From assembly GCF_002240035.1 (NCBI RefSeq), contig NZ_CP016397.1, positions 1,098,001-1,162,000 on the forward strand: a DNA stretch of 64,000 bases, given 5' to 3'. Source of the stretch: Legionella clemsonensis. GTDB taxonomy: Bacteria; Pseudomonadota; Gammaproteobacteria; Legionellales; Legionellaceae. Positions 29,885 through 38,922 of this stretch are shown here, one piece after another. How positions within the stretch are numbered: position 1 is the stretch's first letter; each line of letters begins with the position of its first letter. The notes under the pieces were generated by a model, which worked only from the letters and a program-made list of their open reading frames with translations, was not told where the DNA came from and did no database searches. The translations under genes and the position numbers were made by a program.

Positions 29885-30334
29885 ATGATTATAAAATCCT
29901 TGTTTTCTATAAGTAGTTTATTAATTTCATTGCCCGTCTTTGCATTTCCTTGTTTTTTAACAGTGGCCAAAGATACCTGCTGGACAAACTATGATGTTCA
30001 GGTCGTTGCCGTTGATGCCAGCACGAGTAATAAAATAGCCACTGTCGATATACCTAAAGGCAAATCCTGGGGGAGAGTTTCCTTTACATGTAGTCCTGCA
30101 CAGCGCTTTTTCTATCAGGCGACCTATCAACCGGTGTTTTGGCAAAGTGAAGTAGGCAAAGTCTACACATCAATGCGCTACTGGTCATTGCCTGGAGCCA
30201 TAGGACCAGGGGACACGGCCTGGAATATACCTATTTGTTTCCCGGCAAATTTTGCAGCCGTTCCTTTTCCTCCCGACGCTGAAGGTAATTGCAAGTGCGA
30301 CTGGACAAATGTCCCGGCTATACCTCCACAATAA
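29885..30334 (+). CDS. exported hypothetical protein
   Basis: About 149 residues with a classical signal peptide (MIIKSLFSISSLLISLPVFA followed by FPCF). The mature part has several Cys (in FPCFLTVAKDTCW, VSFTCSP, NIPICFP, GNCKCDW) that could form disulfides, and a Pro-rich end. The start is uncertain: ATGs at 29879 and 29885 are both possible and SD signals are weak. It is probably periplasmic or secreted, perhaps by the type II system. Family not recognised. Confidence 0.6.
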   Translation: MIIKSLFSISSLLISLPVFAFPCFLTVAKDTCWTNYDVQVVAVDASTSNKIATVDIPKGKSWGRVSFTCSPAQRFFYQATYQPVFWQSEVGKVYTSMRYWSLPGAIGPGDTAWNIPICFPANFAAVPFPPDAEGNCKCDWTNVPAIPPQ

Positions 30335-30416
30335 TAACATTCTGTTACAATGGACTTTCCTTGGGTTCTGTGAACTTGTATTATCGTTTCCTTCTGAATT
30401 GAGAAGGCGCGACAAG

Positions 30417-31487
30417 ATGGCCACTTTACGACAACAAATTGCTCAAATGTTGATTATAGGTTTTTCTGGCACCGTTATTAGTGAAACCAGCCCAATAAAG
30501 GAATGGCTAAGGGATAATAGTCTTGGAGGCGTTTTGCTATTTGATTATGACCTTATTCAACAGCGGCAAGGGAAAAATCTTGTTCATCGTGCGCAAATTC
30601 AACAATTAACGGAACAGCTCCAACAGGCGAATACGTCTTTAGGTAAAGAGACGCCACCGCTTTTTGTTGCGATTGATTATGAAGGTGGGGCTGTAGATCG
30701 TTTAAAGTATATTGAGGGTTGTACAAAAACAGTGAGCCCGGCAGAATTGGCCACATTCTCGCTCATAAATTTTCAAACTGAAGTACAAAAGATGGCAAGT
30801 ACTCTTCAGGAGCTTGGATTTAATTTGAATTTTGCCCCTGTTGTTGATCTCGCTTTAAATCAGGAGCAGGGCATCATTGGTAAATTAAAACGAAGTTTTT
30901 CTGCTCGCCCTGAGCAAGTGGTAAACTTGGCAAGCCAATTTGTTGAAATCTTTGCCCAACATAAAATCACTTGTTGTTATAAACATTTTCCTGGTCATGG
31001 CAGTGCAGTGGGTGATACTCATGAGGGATTTGTTGATGTTACCGAGACATTTCAATTAAATGAATTGGAACCTTATCGTATTGTTTCTAGCAGGGATACT
31101 GATCCAGCCATGGTTATGACAGCTCATGTTGTTAATCGTCAATTAGATCCAAGCGGTCTGCCTGCTACTTTGTCCAAATGCATCTTAACGACTCTACTGC
31201 GACAAGAACTTGGTTTTAACGGTGTAATAATCAGTGATGATTTGCAAATGCATGCTATTTCCAAACATTATTCCATGGAGGAGGCGCTTTGTTTAACTAT
31301 TAATGCTGGTGCAGATATGCTTATTTTTGCAAATCAATTAGGAAACGTTACACCTTATGAGATCATTGATCACATAGAAAAATTAGTTCATGCACGCAAA
31401 ATTCTAAAAGACCGTATTGAAGAAGCTTATCAGCGAATTATTCGTTTAAAACAAAGGCAGTTGCATTTTAACGATGATAAGTCTTGA
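30417..31487 (+). CDS. nagZ: beta-N-acetylhexosaminidase NagZ (GH3)
   Basis: A 356-residue glycoside hydrolase family 3 enzyme. It has KHFPGHGSAVGDTHEGF (His and Asp of the mobile catalytic loop, about residues 183-200) and GVIISDDLQMHAI with the nucleophile Asp (about 268-280). NagZ removes GlcNAc from anhydromuropeptides in cytosolic peptidoglycan recycling. The start ATG at 30417 follows GAGAAGG by 9 bases; the in-frame extension to 30252 lies inside the preceding gene's 3' end. The promoter of the following leader/transporter unit overlaps its stop codon. Confidence 0.88.
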   Translation: MATLRQQIAQMLIIGFSGTVISETSPIKEWLRDNSLGGVLLFDYDLIQQRQGKNLVHRAQIQQLTEQLQQANTSLGKETPPLFVAIDYEGGAVDRLKYIEGCTKTVSPAELATFSLINFQTEVQKMASTLQELGFNLNFAPVVDLALNQEQGIIGKLKRSFSARPEQVVNLASQFVEIFAQHKITCCYKHFPGHGSAVGDTHEGFVDVTETFQLNELEPYRIVSSRDTDPAMVMTAHVVNRQLDPSGLPATLSKCILTTLLRQELGFNGVIISDDLQMHAISKHYSMEEALCLTINAGADMLIFANQLGNVTPYEIIDHIEKLVHARKILKDRIEEAYQRIIRLKQRQLHFNDDKS

Positions 31488-31511
31488 CCTGAATGTTGAG
31501 TATGTTAAAAT
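31484..31511 (+). promoter_or_regulatory. sigma-70 promoter and overlapping dyad before the Cys leader
   Basis: TTGACC (31484-31489), a 16-base spacer and TAAAAT (31506-31511) form a good promoter, with a start near 31518. A 7-bp dyad, TTGAGTA (31496-31502) and TACTCAA (31515-31521), straddles the -10 box and start site, a position suited to a repressor. The promoter overlaps the nagZ stop codon (31485-31487). Confidence 0.6.
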
Positions 31512-31550
31512 GTGTACTCAATGTGCAAAAAATTACCTAAAATGGTGGCT

Positions 31551-31634
31551 ATGAACGACAATTTACAACTTTCTCACGCAGCTTTTTCCCACGCAGTTTT
31601 CTTTTCAATATGCTGCTGCTGCTGTTGTTGCTAA
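31551..31634 (+). CDS. leader peptide ending in seven consecutive cysteines
   Basis: A 27-codon ORF, MNDNLQLSHAAFSHAVFFSI then Cys x7, then TAA. The Cys codons are TGC four times, TGT twice, TGC (31611-31631). Two more in-frame ATGs lie upstream (31542 and 31521), so the peptide may be up to 37 residues. GGTGG at 31544-31548 is a weak, close SD. The stop is 48 bases before the ATG of a symporter gene. Such end-loaded runs of one amino acid are the mark of ribosome-stalling leaders: shortage of charged tRNA-Cys would stall ribosomes at the run and change expression downstream. I see no clear intrinsic terminator between the leader and the gene, so control may be translational or Rho-dependent. 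Function is inferred; metal or redox sensing by the Cys run is an alternative. Confidence 0.7.
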   Translation: MNDNLQLSHAAFSHAVFFSICCCCCCC

Positions 31635-31682
31635 TTTCTCGTTCTTCGTTTAAGTCACGTTAACTATTTTAAGGTACTTCTC

Positions 31683-32936
31683 ATGTGCGCCCGACACTCT
31701 TCTCAAAAAAAGCAATGGCTAAATACTCCTTTTTTATACGCCATTATGATTGTTCTAGGCATTCTCAGTGGTTATTCTGATATTACGGTCTTAAAAATTT
31801 TCGGTTTATTTATTGCGGATGTTTTTATTAAAATTTTCAAGTGCATAAGTCTTCCCATTATTGCTTTGTCAATTATTGTCACCTTATCCAACTATCGTGC
31901 AGATGGAGTCATGCGAAAAGTCTGGAGCCGCGCAATGTCTTATACGCTGGGTACGACGTTGGTAGCAGCAGCAGTGAGTTGTGTTCTCTATATTCTTATT
32001 CATCCCGGTATGGTAAATGTCATCAACCAACATACTGCCACGCCAGAAACCAATCAACTTGGTTATTTTCAACATGTGGCTAACTTAATTCCTTCTTCTA
32101 TCCTCTCCCCTTTTCTTGAGCATCAAGTCATGGGGGTATTATTGATGGGAATTGTGATTGGGATTGCCATTCGCTTTATTCCTGAAGCCGAAGCAAGACA
32201 TACTATCACCCAATTTTTCCGCGGGGCTCATGGCTTATTCATGGTCATTACCGGTTGGGTCATTGCTATTATTCCTGTGGGTTTGTACGGCTTTATCGCA
32301 ACAACCGTAGTGCAATTGCGTGAAGGGATGGCGATTAAAGGCATAGGAGAATATTTACTAATTATTGTGTTAGCGAATTTAATTCAAGGCTTTATTATTT
32401 TACCCTTGTGGCTTAAATCCCAGGGTATTAAGCCTTTTGCGGCTCTTAAAGGTATGCTTCCAGCATTATCAGTGGCCTTTTTTTCCAAGTCATCGGTAGG
32501 TACTTTGCCGATAACAATGGAAACCGCCGAGAAAAATTTAAATGTTAAGCCTGAAATTAGTCGTTTTGTACTGCCTCTTTGCACGAGCTTGAATATGAAT
32601 GGTTGTGCCGCATTTATTTTTGCAACCGTTATTTACCTTATGCAAAATCATGGCATCGAAATCTCATTGCCTATGATGGGACTATGGGTTGTAATTTCAA
32701 CAATTGCTGCAATAGGCAATGCTGGTGTTCCCATGGGATGCTTTTTCTTAAGTGCCAGTTTGTTGGCCAGTATGAATGTACCTATTACGTTATTAGGGAT
32801 TATCTTACCCTTCTACAGCTTGATAGATATGCTAGAAACAGCCCTAAATGTCTGGTCTGATTCTTGTGTAGCCAAAGTAGTGAATGAAAAAGCTGAGACG
32901 GAGGAGGTTATTCACACAGGGGTGGTGGCTGGATGA
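31683..32936 (+). CDS. dicarboxylate/amino acid:cation symporter (DAACS/SLC1 family)
   Basis: A 417-residue inner-membrane protein with eight helices plus re-entrant loops. Family marks are SKSSVGTLPITMETAEKN (the Ser-rich HP1 hairpin, about 261-278), CTSLNMNGCAAF (TM7 N-M-N/D-G motif, about 300-311) and GNAGVPMG in HP2 (about 341-350). Members move glutamate, aspartate, C4-dicarboxylates, serine or cystine with Na+ or H+. NMNGCA instead of the common NMDGTA is unusual and may affect substrate choice. Its leader peptide with seven Cys points to cysteine/cystine or a sulfur-containing substrate; that is inference. SD AAGG is 8-9 bases upstream. A strong terminator follows. Confidence 0.88.
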   Translation: MCARHSSQKKQWLNTPFLYAIMIVLGILSGYSDITVLKIFGLFIADVFIKIFKCISLPIIALSIIVTLSNYRADGVMRKVWSRAMSYTLGTTLVAAAVSCVLYILIHPGMVNVINQHTATPETNQLGYFQHVANLIPSSILSPFLEHQVMGVLLMGIVIGIAIRFIPEAEARHTITQFFRGAHGLFMVITGWVIAIIPVGLYGFIATTVVQLREGMAIKGIGEYLLIIVLANLIQGFIILPLWLKSQGIKPFAALKGMLPALSVAFFSKSSVGTLPITMETAEKNLNVKPEISRFVLPLCTSLNMNGCAAFIFATVIYLMQNHGIEISLPMMGLWVVISTIAAIGNAGVPMGCFFLSASLLASMNVPITLLGIILPFYSLIDMLETALNVWSDSCVAKVVNEKAETEEVIHTGVVAG

Positions 32937-32974
32937 GGCTATCCACGCCTTTATTTTGTCGAATTAATTAGAGA

Positions 32975-33004
32975 GTTGGTTAAACTAAGACCAACATTTT
33001 TTTT
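32975..33004 (+). terminator. Rho-independent terminator of the symporter unit
   Basis: Stem GTTGGT/ACCAAC with a 9-base loop followed by A and eight T residues. It overlaps the last bases of the convergent dapE gene by two. Confidence 0.85.
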
Positions 33005-34139
33005 AAGCTTTAGATAAAATCTCTTCACAAATAATTTGGTAAATTAGAGTTAAATCTTCTAAATCTTTTAAAGACACGCATTCATTCACTTGATGAATGG
33101 TTGCATTAGTTGGGCCGAGCTCAATGACTTCTACACCGTAAGGAGCAATAAAACGACCATCTGAGGTGCCGCCACCAGTGGATAATTCTGGTGTTCTGTC
33201 AGTAACCTGTTGGATGGCTTTTACACAACTATCTAATAGTTGACCTTTTGCTGTTAGAAAAGGCTCACCATTTAATTGCCAATGAATATCAGGCTGTAAT
33301 CTATAATGATGAAAACAATCCTCTACTGCTTTTTTTAAGCCATTTGCTGTTTGTTCTGTTGAAAAGCGAAAATTAAACTGAAGTGTTAACTCACCAGGGA
33401 TAATATTGCCAGCCTGTCCCCCTGCATTGATATGGGTAATTTGTAAGGAGGTGGGAGGAAAATGCGCATTACCTTTATCCCAAACTCTTCCGGTTAATTC
33501 GGCCAACACGGGACTAATAGTATGAATAGGATTTTCAGCGAGATGAGGATAAGCTACATGTCCCTGTTTACCGTGTAAACTTAATCGACCTGTGAGCGAC
33601 CCTCGGCGACCAATTTTAATCACATCGCCTAGAGATGAGCTACTGGAAGGTTCTCCTACAATACAAAACTTGGGCCTGACATTAAGCTTTATTAGTTCAG
33701 ACATTATATAAGGGGTGCCAAGAGCAAAGTCGTCTCCTTCCTCCCCGCTGGTAATTAAAAACCCAAGACTTCCTGAAAATTTAGGGTGTTGATAGACAAA
33801 GCGTTCTGCCATAACCATCATCGCGGCAAGACTGCCTTTCATATCAGCCGTTCCTCGTCCGTAGAGCATTCCATCCTCTTCCTGTAGGAGGAATGGTTCC
33901 GTATGCCATTTGCTGGTTTCACCCACAGGAACAACATCGGTATGTCCGGCAAAAATCAGCAAAGGGTCAGTATTTCCAAGTTGGGCAAAAAAATTAGCAA
34001 CAGGAGGGTTATCAAAGCGGTAGCATTGAAAGCCAAGTTGTTCAAAAAAACGAATCATATAATTCTGGCAGCCCCTGTCAAAAGGGGTAACGGAAGGAAA
34101 ACCCACCAGTTTGGCAAGCAGTGATTTAACAGTATGCAT
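33003..34139 (-). CDS. dapE: succinyl-diaminopimelate desuccinylase
   Basis: A 378-residue M20-family zinc enzyme that frees LL-diaminopimelate and succinate in the lysine/peptidoglycan pathway. The metal and catalytic motifs are FAGHTDVVP (His about 68, Asp about 70), GRGTADMKG (about 95-103) and TSGEEGDD (about 130-137). Length is normal. It begins 1 base after the dapD stop, so the two are translationally coupled. Confidence 0.95.
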   Translation of the reverse strand: MHTVKSLLAKLVGFPSVTPFDRGCQNYMIRFFEQLGFQCYRFDNPPVANFFAQLGNTDPLLIFAGHTDVVPVGETSKWHTEPFLLQEEDGMLYGRGTADMKGSLAAMMVMAERFVYQHPKFSGSLGFLITSGEEGDDFALGTPYIMSELIKLNVRPKFCIVGEPSSSSSLGDVIKIGRRGSLTGRLSLHGKQGHVAYPHLAENPIHTISPVLAELTGRVWDKGNAHFPPTSLQITHINAGGQAGNIIPGELTLQFNFRFSTEQTANGLKKAVEDCFHHYRLQPDIHWQLNGEPFLTAKGQLLDSCVKAIQQVTDRTPELSTGGGTSDGRFIAPYGVEVIELGPTNATIHQVNECVSLKDLEDLTLIYQIICEEILSKA

Positions 34140-34140
34140 G

Positions 34141-34965
34141 CTATTTAATATCTCTTAATAACTCATTAATACTGACTTTGGCACGTGTTTTCTCATCAAC
34201 TTGTTTAACAATCACCGCACAATAAAGGCTATAGCGTCCTTCTTCGCCTGGCATGTTGCCGGGAACGACCACTGAGCCTGCAGGAATACGTCCATAACTA
34301 ATGGTATCGGTTAACCGATTATAAATTTTTGTACTCTGCCCCAGAAACACACCCATGGATAGGACTGAGTCGCGCTCAACAATAACGCCTTCAACAACCT
34401 CCGAGCGTGCACCAATAAAGCAGTTATCCTCAATGATGGTAGGATTGGCTTGTAAAGGTTCCAGCACGCCGCCAATACCTGCACCACCGGATAAATGCAC
34501 ATTTTTACCGATTTGTGCGCAAGAACCAACGGTTGCCCAAGTGTCAACCATGACACCCTCATCAATATAGGCGCCAATATTCACATAAGAGGGCATCAAA
34601 ACCGTATTTTTACCAATAAAAGCACCTCGTCTTACCATCGCATGAGGAACTACGCGCGCCCCAGTTTGTTCAAACTCATGGGTTTGGTAGGTTGAAAATT
34701 TAAGGGGGACTTTATCATAAAATTTGCAAAATCCGGCATCCATTATCTGGTTTGAATTTAATTTGAAGGAAAGAAGTACGGCTTTTTTGATCCATTGATG
34801 AACTACCCACTGCTCATTGATTTTTTCAGCAACACGATAATGTCCCTGATCTAATCCTTCGATTACCTCATCTACTGCTTCAATAATTTCTTTAGAGGCT
34901 GTATCGGGTGATAATTCCTGTCGTTGCTCAAAGCCAAGCTCAATTGTTGTTTGTAGTGAATTCAT
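34141..34965 (-). CDS. dapD: tetrahydrodipicolinate N-succinyltransferase
   Basis: A 274-residue trimeric left-handed beta-helix transferase that adds succinyl from succinyl-CoA to tetrahydrodipicolinate. The hexapeptide-repeat region is clear ([41 protein letters not shown]). The start at 34965 ([10 protein letters not shown]) gives the standard family length; a longer frame to 35058 adds an unrelated 31 residues. First gene of a dapD-dapE operon. Confidence 0.95.
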   Translation of the reverse strand: MNSLQTTIELGFEQRQELSPDTASKEIIEAVDEVIEGLDQGHYRVAEKINEQWVVHQWIKKAVLLSFKLNSNQIMDAGFCKFYDKVPLKFSTYQTHEFEQTGARVVPHAMVRRGAFIGKNTVLMPSYVNIGAYIDEGVMVDTWATVGSCAQIGKNVHLSGGAGIGGVLEPLQANPTIIEDNCFIGARSEVVEGVIVERDSVLSMGVFLGQSTKIYNRLTDTISYGRIPAGSVVVPGNMPGEEGRYSLYCAVIVKQVDEKTRAKVSINELLRDIK

Positions 34966-35111
34966 AGGTATTATTAGCAAATAAACTAGCAATCTAGTAT
35001 AGCGAAACGAAGGCATTATAGAAATGGTATAGGATGCTTTAAAGCTTCGAGTTTTCACTGAGTGATATAGCGAGTATACTCCTTCACAATTTAAAGAATG
35101 GTGGGTGAACT

Positions 35112-36116
35112 ATGCGTTTGTTAATTACGGGTGCTGCAGGTTTTATTGGTTTTCATTTGGCAAAATTCCGTCTGGAATGTGGCGATACCGTGATTGCTGT
35201 TGATAATCTTACTGATTATTATGATGTTCGTTTAAAACAAGCGCGTCTTGAGTTGCTACATAACTATCCCAATTTTCAATTTTATCCTGTAGATATTGCT
35301 GATGCAGCAGCCATCAATGAGGTATTTATTCAACATAGCCCTGAGCGAGTGGTAAATTTGGCAGCACAAGCAGGTGTCCGCTACTCCTTAACCAATCCTC
35401 ATGCTTATATACAATCCAATGTGGTTGGATTTACCAATATTATTGAGGCTTGTCGTCATCATCATATTAAACATTTGGTTTATGCCTCTACAAGTTCTGT
35501 TTATGGAGCGAATGCTACTCAACCTTATAAAGAAACGGATGCAGTTAATCATCCTCTGACTATTTATGCCGCCACTAAAAAAGCAAATGAGTTGATAGCT
35601 CATTCCTATTCCCATCTCTATCAGCTACCCACTACAGGATTACGGTTTTTTACCGTGTATGGACCCTGGGGAAGACCTGATATGGCCTTTTTTTCCTTTA
35701 CGCGTGATATTTTGGCAGGCAATCCTATTAAGGTTTACAATCATGGGCAAATGCAACGTGATTTCACTTATATTGATGATATTATCGCGGGTATTACTTT
35801 GGCCATTGATACACCGGCTGCTGCTGACGCCTCATGGTCTGCCGATGCTCCCAGTGCAGCGGGTAGTTATGCTCCTTATAAAATTTATAACATCGGGTGC
35901 GGCAATCCAGTAAATTTAATGGATTATATTGAGGCTATTGAAGAGGCTACAGGTAAAAAGGCAATCAAAGAGTTTATGCCAATGCAGGCAGGAGATGTCC
36001 TATCAACTCATGCGGATACTCAGCGGCTAAGAGAGGAGTTAGGGTATTTACCTAAAACAGATTTTCGAGAAGGCGTGGCCCGTTTTGTTCAATGGTATTT
36101 AGATTTTTACTGCTAG
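35112..36116 (+). CDS. NAD-dependent sugar epimerase, UDP-glucuronate 4-epimerase-like
   Basis: A 334-residue extended SDR. NAD site GAAGFIGFHLA (about residues 7-17), the DNLTDYYDVRLKQARLELL segment typical of UDP-glucuronate 4-epimerases (about 31-49), catalytic STSSVYG (about 125-131) and YAATK (about 151-155), and substrate segment TVYGPWGRPDMAFF. It would supply UDP-galacturonate for LPS or capsule. A 12-residue Ala/Pro-rich insert (about 237-251) is a small departure from the family. It is divergent from dapD. Confidence 0.85.
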   Translation: MRLLITGAAGFIGFHLAKFRLECGDTVIAVDNLTDYYDVRLKQARLELLHNYPNFQFYPVDIADAAAINEVFIQHSPERVVNLAAQAGVRYSLTNPHAYIQSNVVGFTNIIEACRHHHIKHLVYASTSSVYGANATQPYKETDAVNHPLTIYAATKKANELIAHSYSHLYQLPTTGLRFFTVYGPWGRPDMAFFSFTRDILAGNPIKVYNHGQMQRDFTYIDDIIAGITLAIDTPAAADASWSADAPSAAGSYAPYKIYNIGCGNPVNLMDYIEAIEEATGKKAIKEFMPMQAGDVLSTHADTQRLREELGYLPKTDFREGVARFVQWYLDFYC

Positions 36117-36127
36117 TTTAATCTTCA

Positions 36128-36286
36128 ATGGCTACTTTATTTCTTATTCCACAGGATCAATTCTGTGAGGCTACATCAGCACAAGTCAGTCAAGTGCTTA
36201 AAATTGGCCCCTATGATTTTAGAGCTATTATTCTTGATACAGAAGGAATGGCTATTGCTCTGTACGCTAAAGAGAACTCGCTTTAA
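36128..36286 (+). CDS. possible small ORF downstream of the epimerase
   Basis: A 52-codon ORF starting 11 bases after the epimerase stop (MATLFLIPQDQFCEA... to YAKENSL). No SD is apparent, and its last 20 bases overlap the end of the convergent gene. It could be a short real gene or a remnant. No family recognised. Confidence 0.25.
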   Translation: MATLFLIPQDQFCEATSAQVSQVLKIGPYDFRAIILDTEGMAIALYAKENSL

Positions 36287-37736
36287 GTTTTGGTTTGGGC
36301 TTTGGAAAGTTAAGGTCAGTAAGCCCCGCTTGCAATCTTATTGCCCATTCACCTAGCGAGTTACTTGTTTCAACTTTTTTAATTTTAAAAAATTTATCTG
36401 ATAAGCCACATTCTCTTTTCAAATGCTCTCTTAACGTGGCATTAATCCCCGCAAGAATGCATCTTTTTGCGCTACTTGCGCAGTTGTTATTCACTAGGGA
36501 GTAGCGTTTTGACTTCTCTTTCTCCATTGCTTCCAGTACAGCCCGCTCATTAATATGAAATGGCAAGCCACTGTCGCTTGTGGGTAATTCAATGGAGTGA
36601 TTAGGATGCTTGCCTTTCGTTATTCGGAAAGTCTTAAAGCTGTTTTCCATCCGCTCTAAAAGCTCCTTTTTTTGCTTAATATCCGCTTGTAACTGTTTAA
36701 GATCATCCTGATTTTTACCATTCAGTTTGTTAAGGCACTGTTTTAAAGAATTTTCATAATAAGTAATACCTTTCGCTGTTATATCCAACTTATCCTGACA
36801 TGCCTTCATTTCTTGGTCATAATTACTTTTAAGCAGAGTTAAATTATCTTCTAGTAAGCTTACTTGATGAGCTAATTGTTGTAGCGTATCACTTACCGCT
36901 CTCTGCTTTATTTCTACAGATTTTCTGTCTGTCTTTGTTTTTTCATCTGGATGAGTTAATTTCTCAAAATAGTTTAATTTTTTTTCAAGAAAATTAAATG
37001 TACTCAGGTTACTTTTAATGTGTTCTTTTACTGCTGCTATCTCTTGTTGTAGGGTGTTACAGTTGTTTTCAAAGGATGAGCTGATAATCTGCTTTTTTTC
37101 GAGAAGAGTGGCCATCTCCGTTGTTAATTGCTCAACTCTGTTTTGGAAGGTTGGATAATTAGCCAATTCCGCGGTTAATACTGTTTCCTGGACGGACAAG
37201 GAGAGAAGATGTTCCTTTAAAGCTTCAATTTCCAGTAAAGCAAAATCTTTTTTAACCTGGTGATGTCGAATAACCTTAATAGAATGAGGGCTATTTTCCC
37301 TCTTCATGTCACTCTGATGAGTAGCCAGCTTGCTTTCGACCCCTGTGGTTGGCTTGCGAAAATGGCATAGACTCATACAATCCTGTAGAAAATCCCGATC
37401 GGTGGGGGTGGTCTTTGGCCAAAAGCTGTGAGTATAGGAAATGGTACGAACAGGCTTTTGTGCGTAGCCTCTCTCTGTAGACTCAGGGAGTATACCAAAG
37501 GTTTTAGACATGATTAAATCATGAGGATTTTTTTCCACAGCAGAATAATATTCTGCAGTCTCATTTATCTCGAGTTGAAAATTTACATGTCCGACATTTT
37601 CTTCGCCACTTGCAAAAAAACCGGCTAAGATGCCGTGGTTACTTAATTTTTTGCCGAAAAGTTTTGTGGTGGATAGCCAAATATTAACTTCAATCATACA
37701 ACAATTAAAAACAACACTAAAACTGGACTCTAACAT
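36267..37736 (-). CDS. coiled-coil protein with a permuted NlpC/P60-like signature, candidate effector
   Basis: A 489-residue protein in three parts. The N-terminal part contains GFFASGEENVGHVNFQLEI (His about 50). The middle (about 165-370) is long coiled coil (repeated heptads with Lys/Glu/Leu). Near the C-terminus is YSLVNNNCASSAKRCILAG (Cys about 419). An early G-H and a late N-C-(A/S) are the arrangement of circularly permuted NlpC/P60 or LRAT-like cysteine hydrolases and acyltransferases, with the coiled coil inserted between the catalytic halves. An internal start at 37697 (MIEVNIW) is equally plausible. Function and secretion are inferred. Confidence 0.55.
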   Translation of the reverse strand: MLESSFSVVFNCCMIEVNIWLSTTKLFGKKLSNHGILAGFFASGEENVGHVNFQLEINETAEYYSAVEKNPHDLIMSKTFGILPESTERGYAQKPVRTISYTHSFWPKTTPTDRDFLQDCMSLCHFRKPTTGVESKLATHQSDMKRENSPHSIKVIRHHQVKKDFALLEIEALKEHLLSLSVQETVLTAELANYPTFQNRVEQLTTEMATLLEKKQIISSSFENNCNTLQQEIAAVKEHIKSNLSTFNFLEKKLNYFEKLTHPDEKTKTDRKSVEIKQRAVSDTLQQLAHQVSLLEDNLTLLKSNYDQEMKACQDKLDITAKGITYYENSLKQCLNKLNGKNQDDLKQLQADIKQKKELLERMENSFKTFRITKGKHPNHSIELPTSDSGLPFHINERAVLEAMEKEKSKRYSLVNNNCASSAKRCILAGINATLREHLKRECGLSDKFFKIKKVETSNSLGEWAIRLQAGLTDLNFPKPKPKLKASSL

Positions 37737-37944
37737 CAGAATATTAAGGTATTCTTAAATTTGCTCATTTTTCATAAATTATTTTCTTTTTGTACATATG
37801 AAGGTACTAAATGAGAGATTTTCAGAGTTCTTTAGGTGAGCCAGTAAAGTAGATTTGATCAGCATTTCGATGATTATTGAGGCGGCGCATGAGGGGTGCG
37901 TGGGTCGAAAACGACCCCCATCGTTTAATAGCAACTAAAGTGAT

Positions 37945-38847
37945 TCAGGCTTTAAAACTAGCGATTAAATTATCTTTTTCTTGCCAACTATTATTTAGCC
38001 AGACTCTAAATTCTTCCTGTACACTTTCATTTTCAACCAGGGAAGAATTAATAAATTGTTTAGGAATAGGGAGGTGTCTGACATGAACTTTAATTGCATT
38101 AATTCTTCGACATAAGAAATCCCATAAAGAATATTTATTTGAGTAAATAATAGTAACGTCCAGTAAACTGGTAAATTGCTGTCCCATTGCACTAATCACA
38201 AAACTGATACCACCTGCTTTCGGTTTTAATAAAAATTGATAGGGTGATTGCTGTTGTTTTCTTTTTTGTGAACTGAAGCGTGTTCCTTCAACAAAGCTCA
38301 TAACGGCAGCTGGTGTATGCTTAAATAATTCAACAGCTTTACGAGTAGCTTGCAAATCTTTACCTTTTTTATGAGGTTTCTTCTCAAGGTACGCCTTTGA
38401 GTAGCGTTTCATAAAAGGACATCCCATGGCCCACCAGGCAAATCCTAAAAAAGGTATCCATTTTAATTGGTCTTTAATAAAAAATTTTAATACTGGAGTT
38501 TTGCGGTTAAAAAGCCGCTGTAAAACCACAATATCAAGCCAACTTTGATGATTAGCGATGACTAAATACCAGTTTTTACGATGGAGCCCCTCCAGTCCAT
38601 TAACTTCCCAGACAATTTTTTGCGTGCGATTAATATAGGCATTATTGATGGTATTCCACAAACTGGCAATTGAATCCACGCATTTTGTGCATAAAATTTT
38701 CCAGCGGCGATTGGGGAAAAATTTTAATATCCCTATGAAAAGAATGGGGATAAAACCCAGAAAAGTAGTGAGAACCAGTATAATTATGGCGGCGATTCCA
38801 TAAAACTGGCCCCCAGAGGCTTTTGCATTCTCCACTATTTTCTCCAT
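37945..38847 (-). CDS. PlsC-family lysophospholipid acyltransferase (YihG-like)
   Basis: A 300-residue acyltransferase with an N-terminal membrane helix (about 15-40). Block I is NHQSWLDIVVL (HxxxxD, about residues 98-108), block III FVEGTRFS (about 189-196). These enzymes acylate lysophosphatidate-type lipids at the inner membrane; YihG is the closest E. coli type in layout. The product ends in a basic/aromatic region. It is a single gene with a gap of about 210 bases on its upstream neighbour's side. Confidence 0.85.
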   Translation of the reverse strand: MEKIVENAKASGGQFYGIAAIIILVLTTFLGFIPILFIGILKFFPNRRWKILCTKCVDSIASLWNTINNAYINRTQKIVWEVNGLEGLHRKNWYLVIANHQSWLDIVVLQRLFNRKTPVLKFFIKDQLKWIPFLGFAWWAMGCPFMKRYSKAYLEKKPHKKGKDLQATRKAVELFKHTPAAVMSFVEGTRFSSQKRKQQQSPYQFLLKPKAGGISFVISAMGQQFTSLLDVTIIYSNKYSLWDFLCRRINAIKVHVRHLPIPKQFINSSLVENESVQEEFRVWLNNSWQEKDNLIASFKA

Positions 38848-38922
38848 TTAAAACGAATAGACATTATTCCTAATAAACCTGTTTACCACAAAAAGTTAAG
38901 TTCTCAGAGGAGCATCTTAATT

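Noticed and set aside
31510-31554. Short ORF MCTQCAKNYLKWWL overlapping the Cys leader
   Set aside because: Its ATG lies within the -10 region, before the predicted transcript start, so it is unlikely to be translated.
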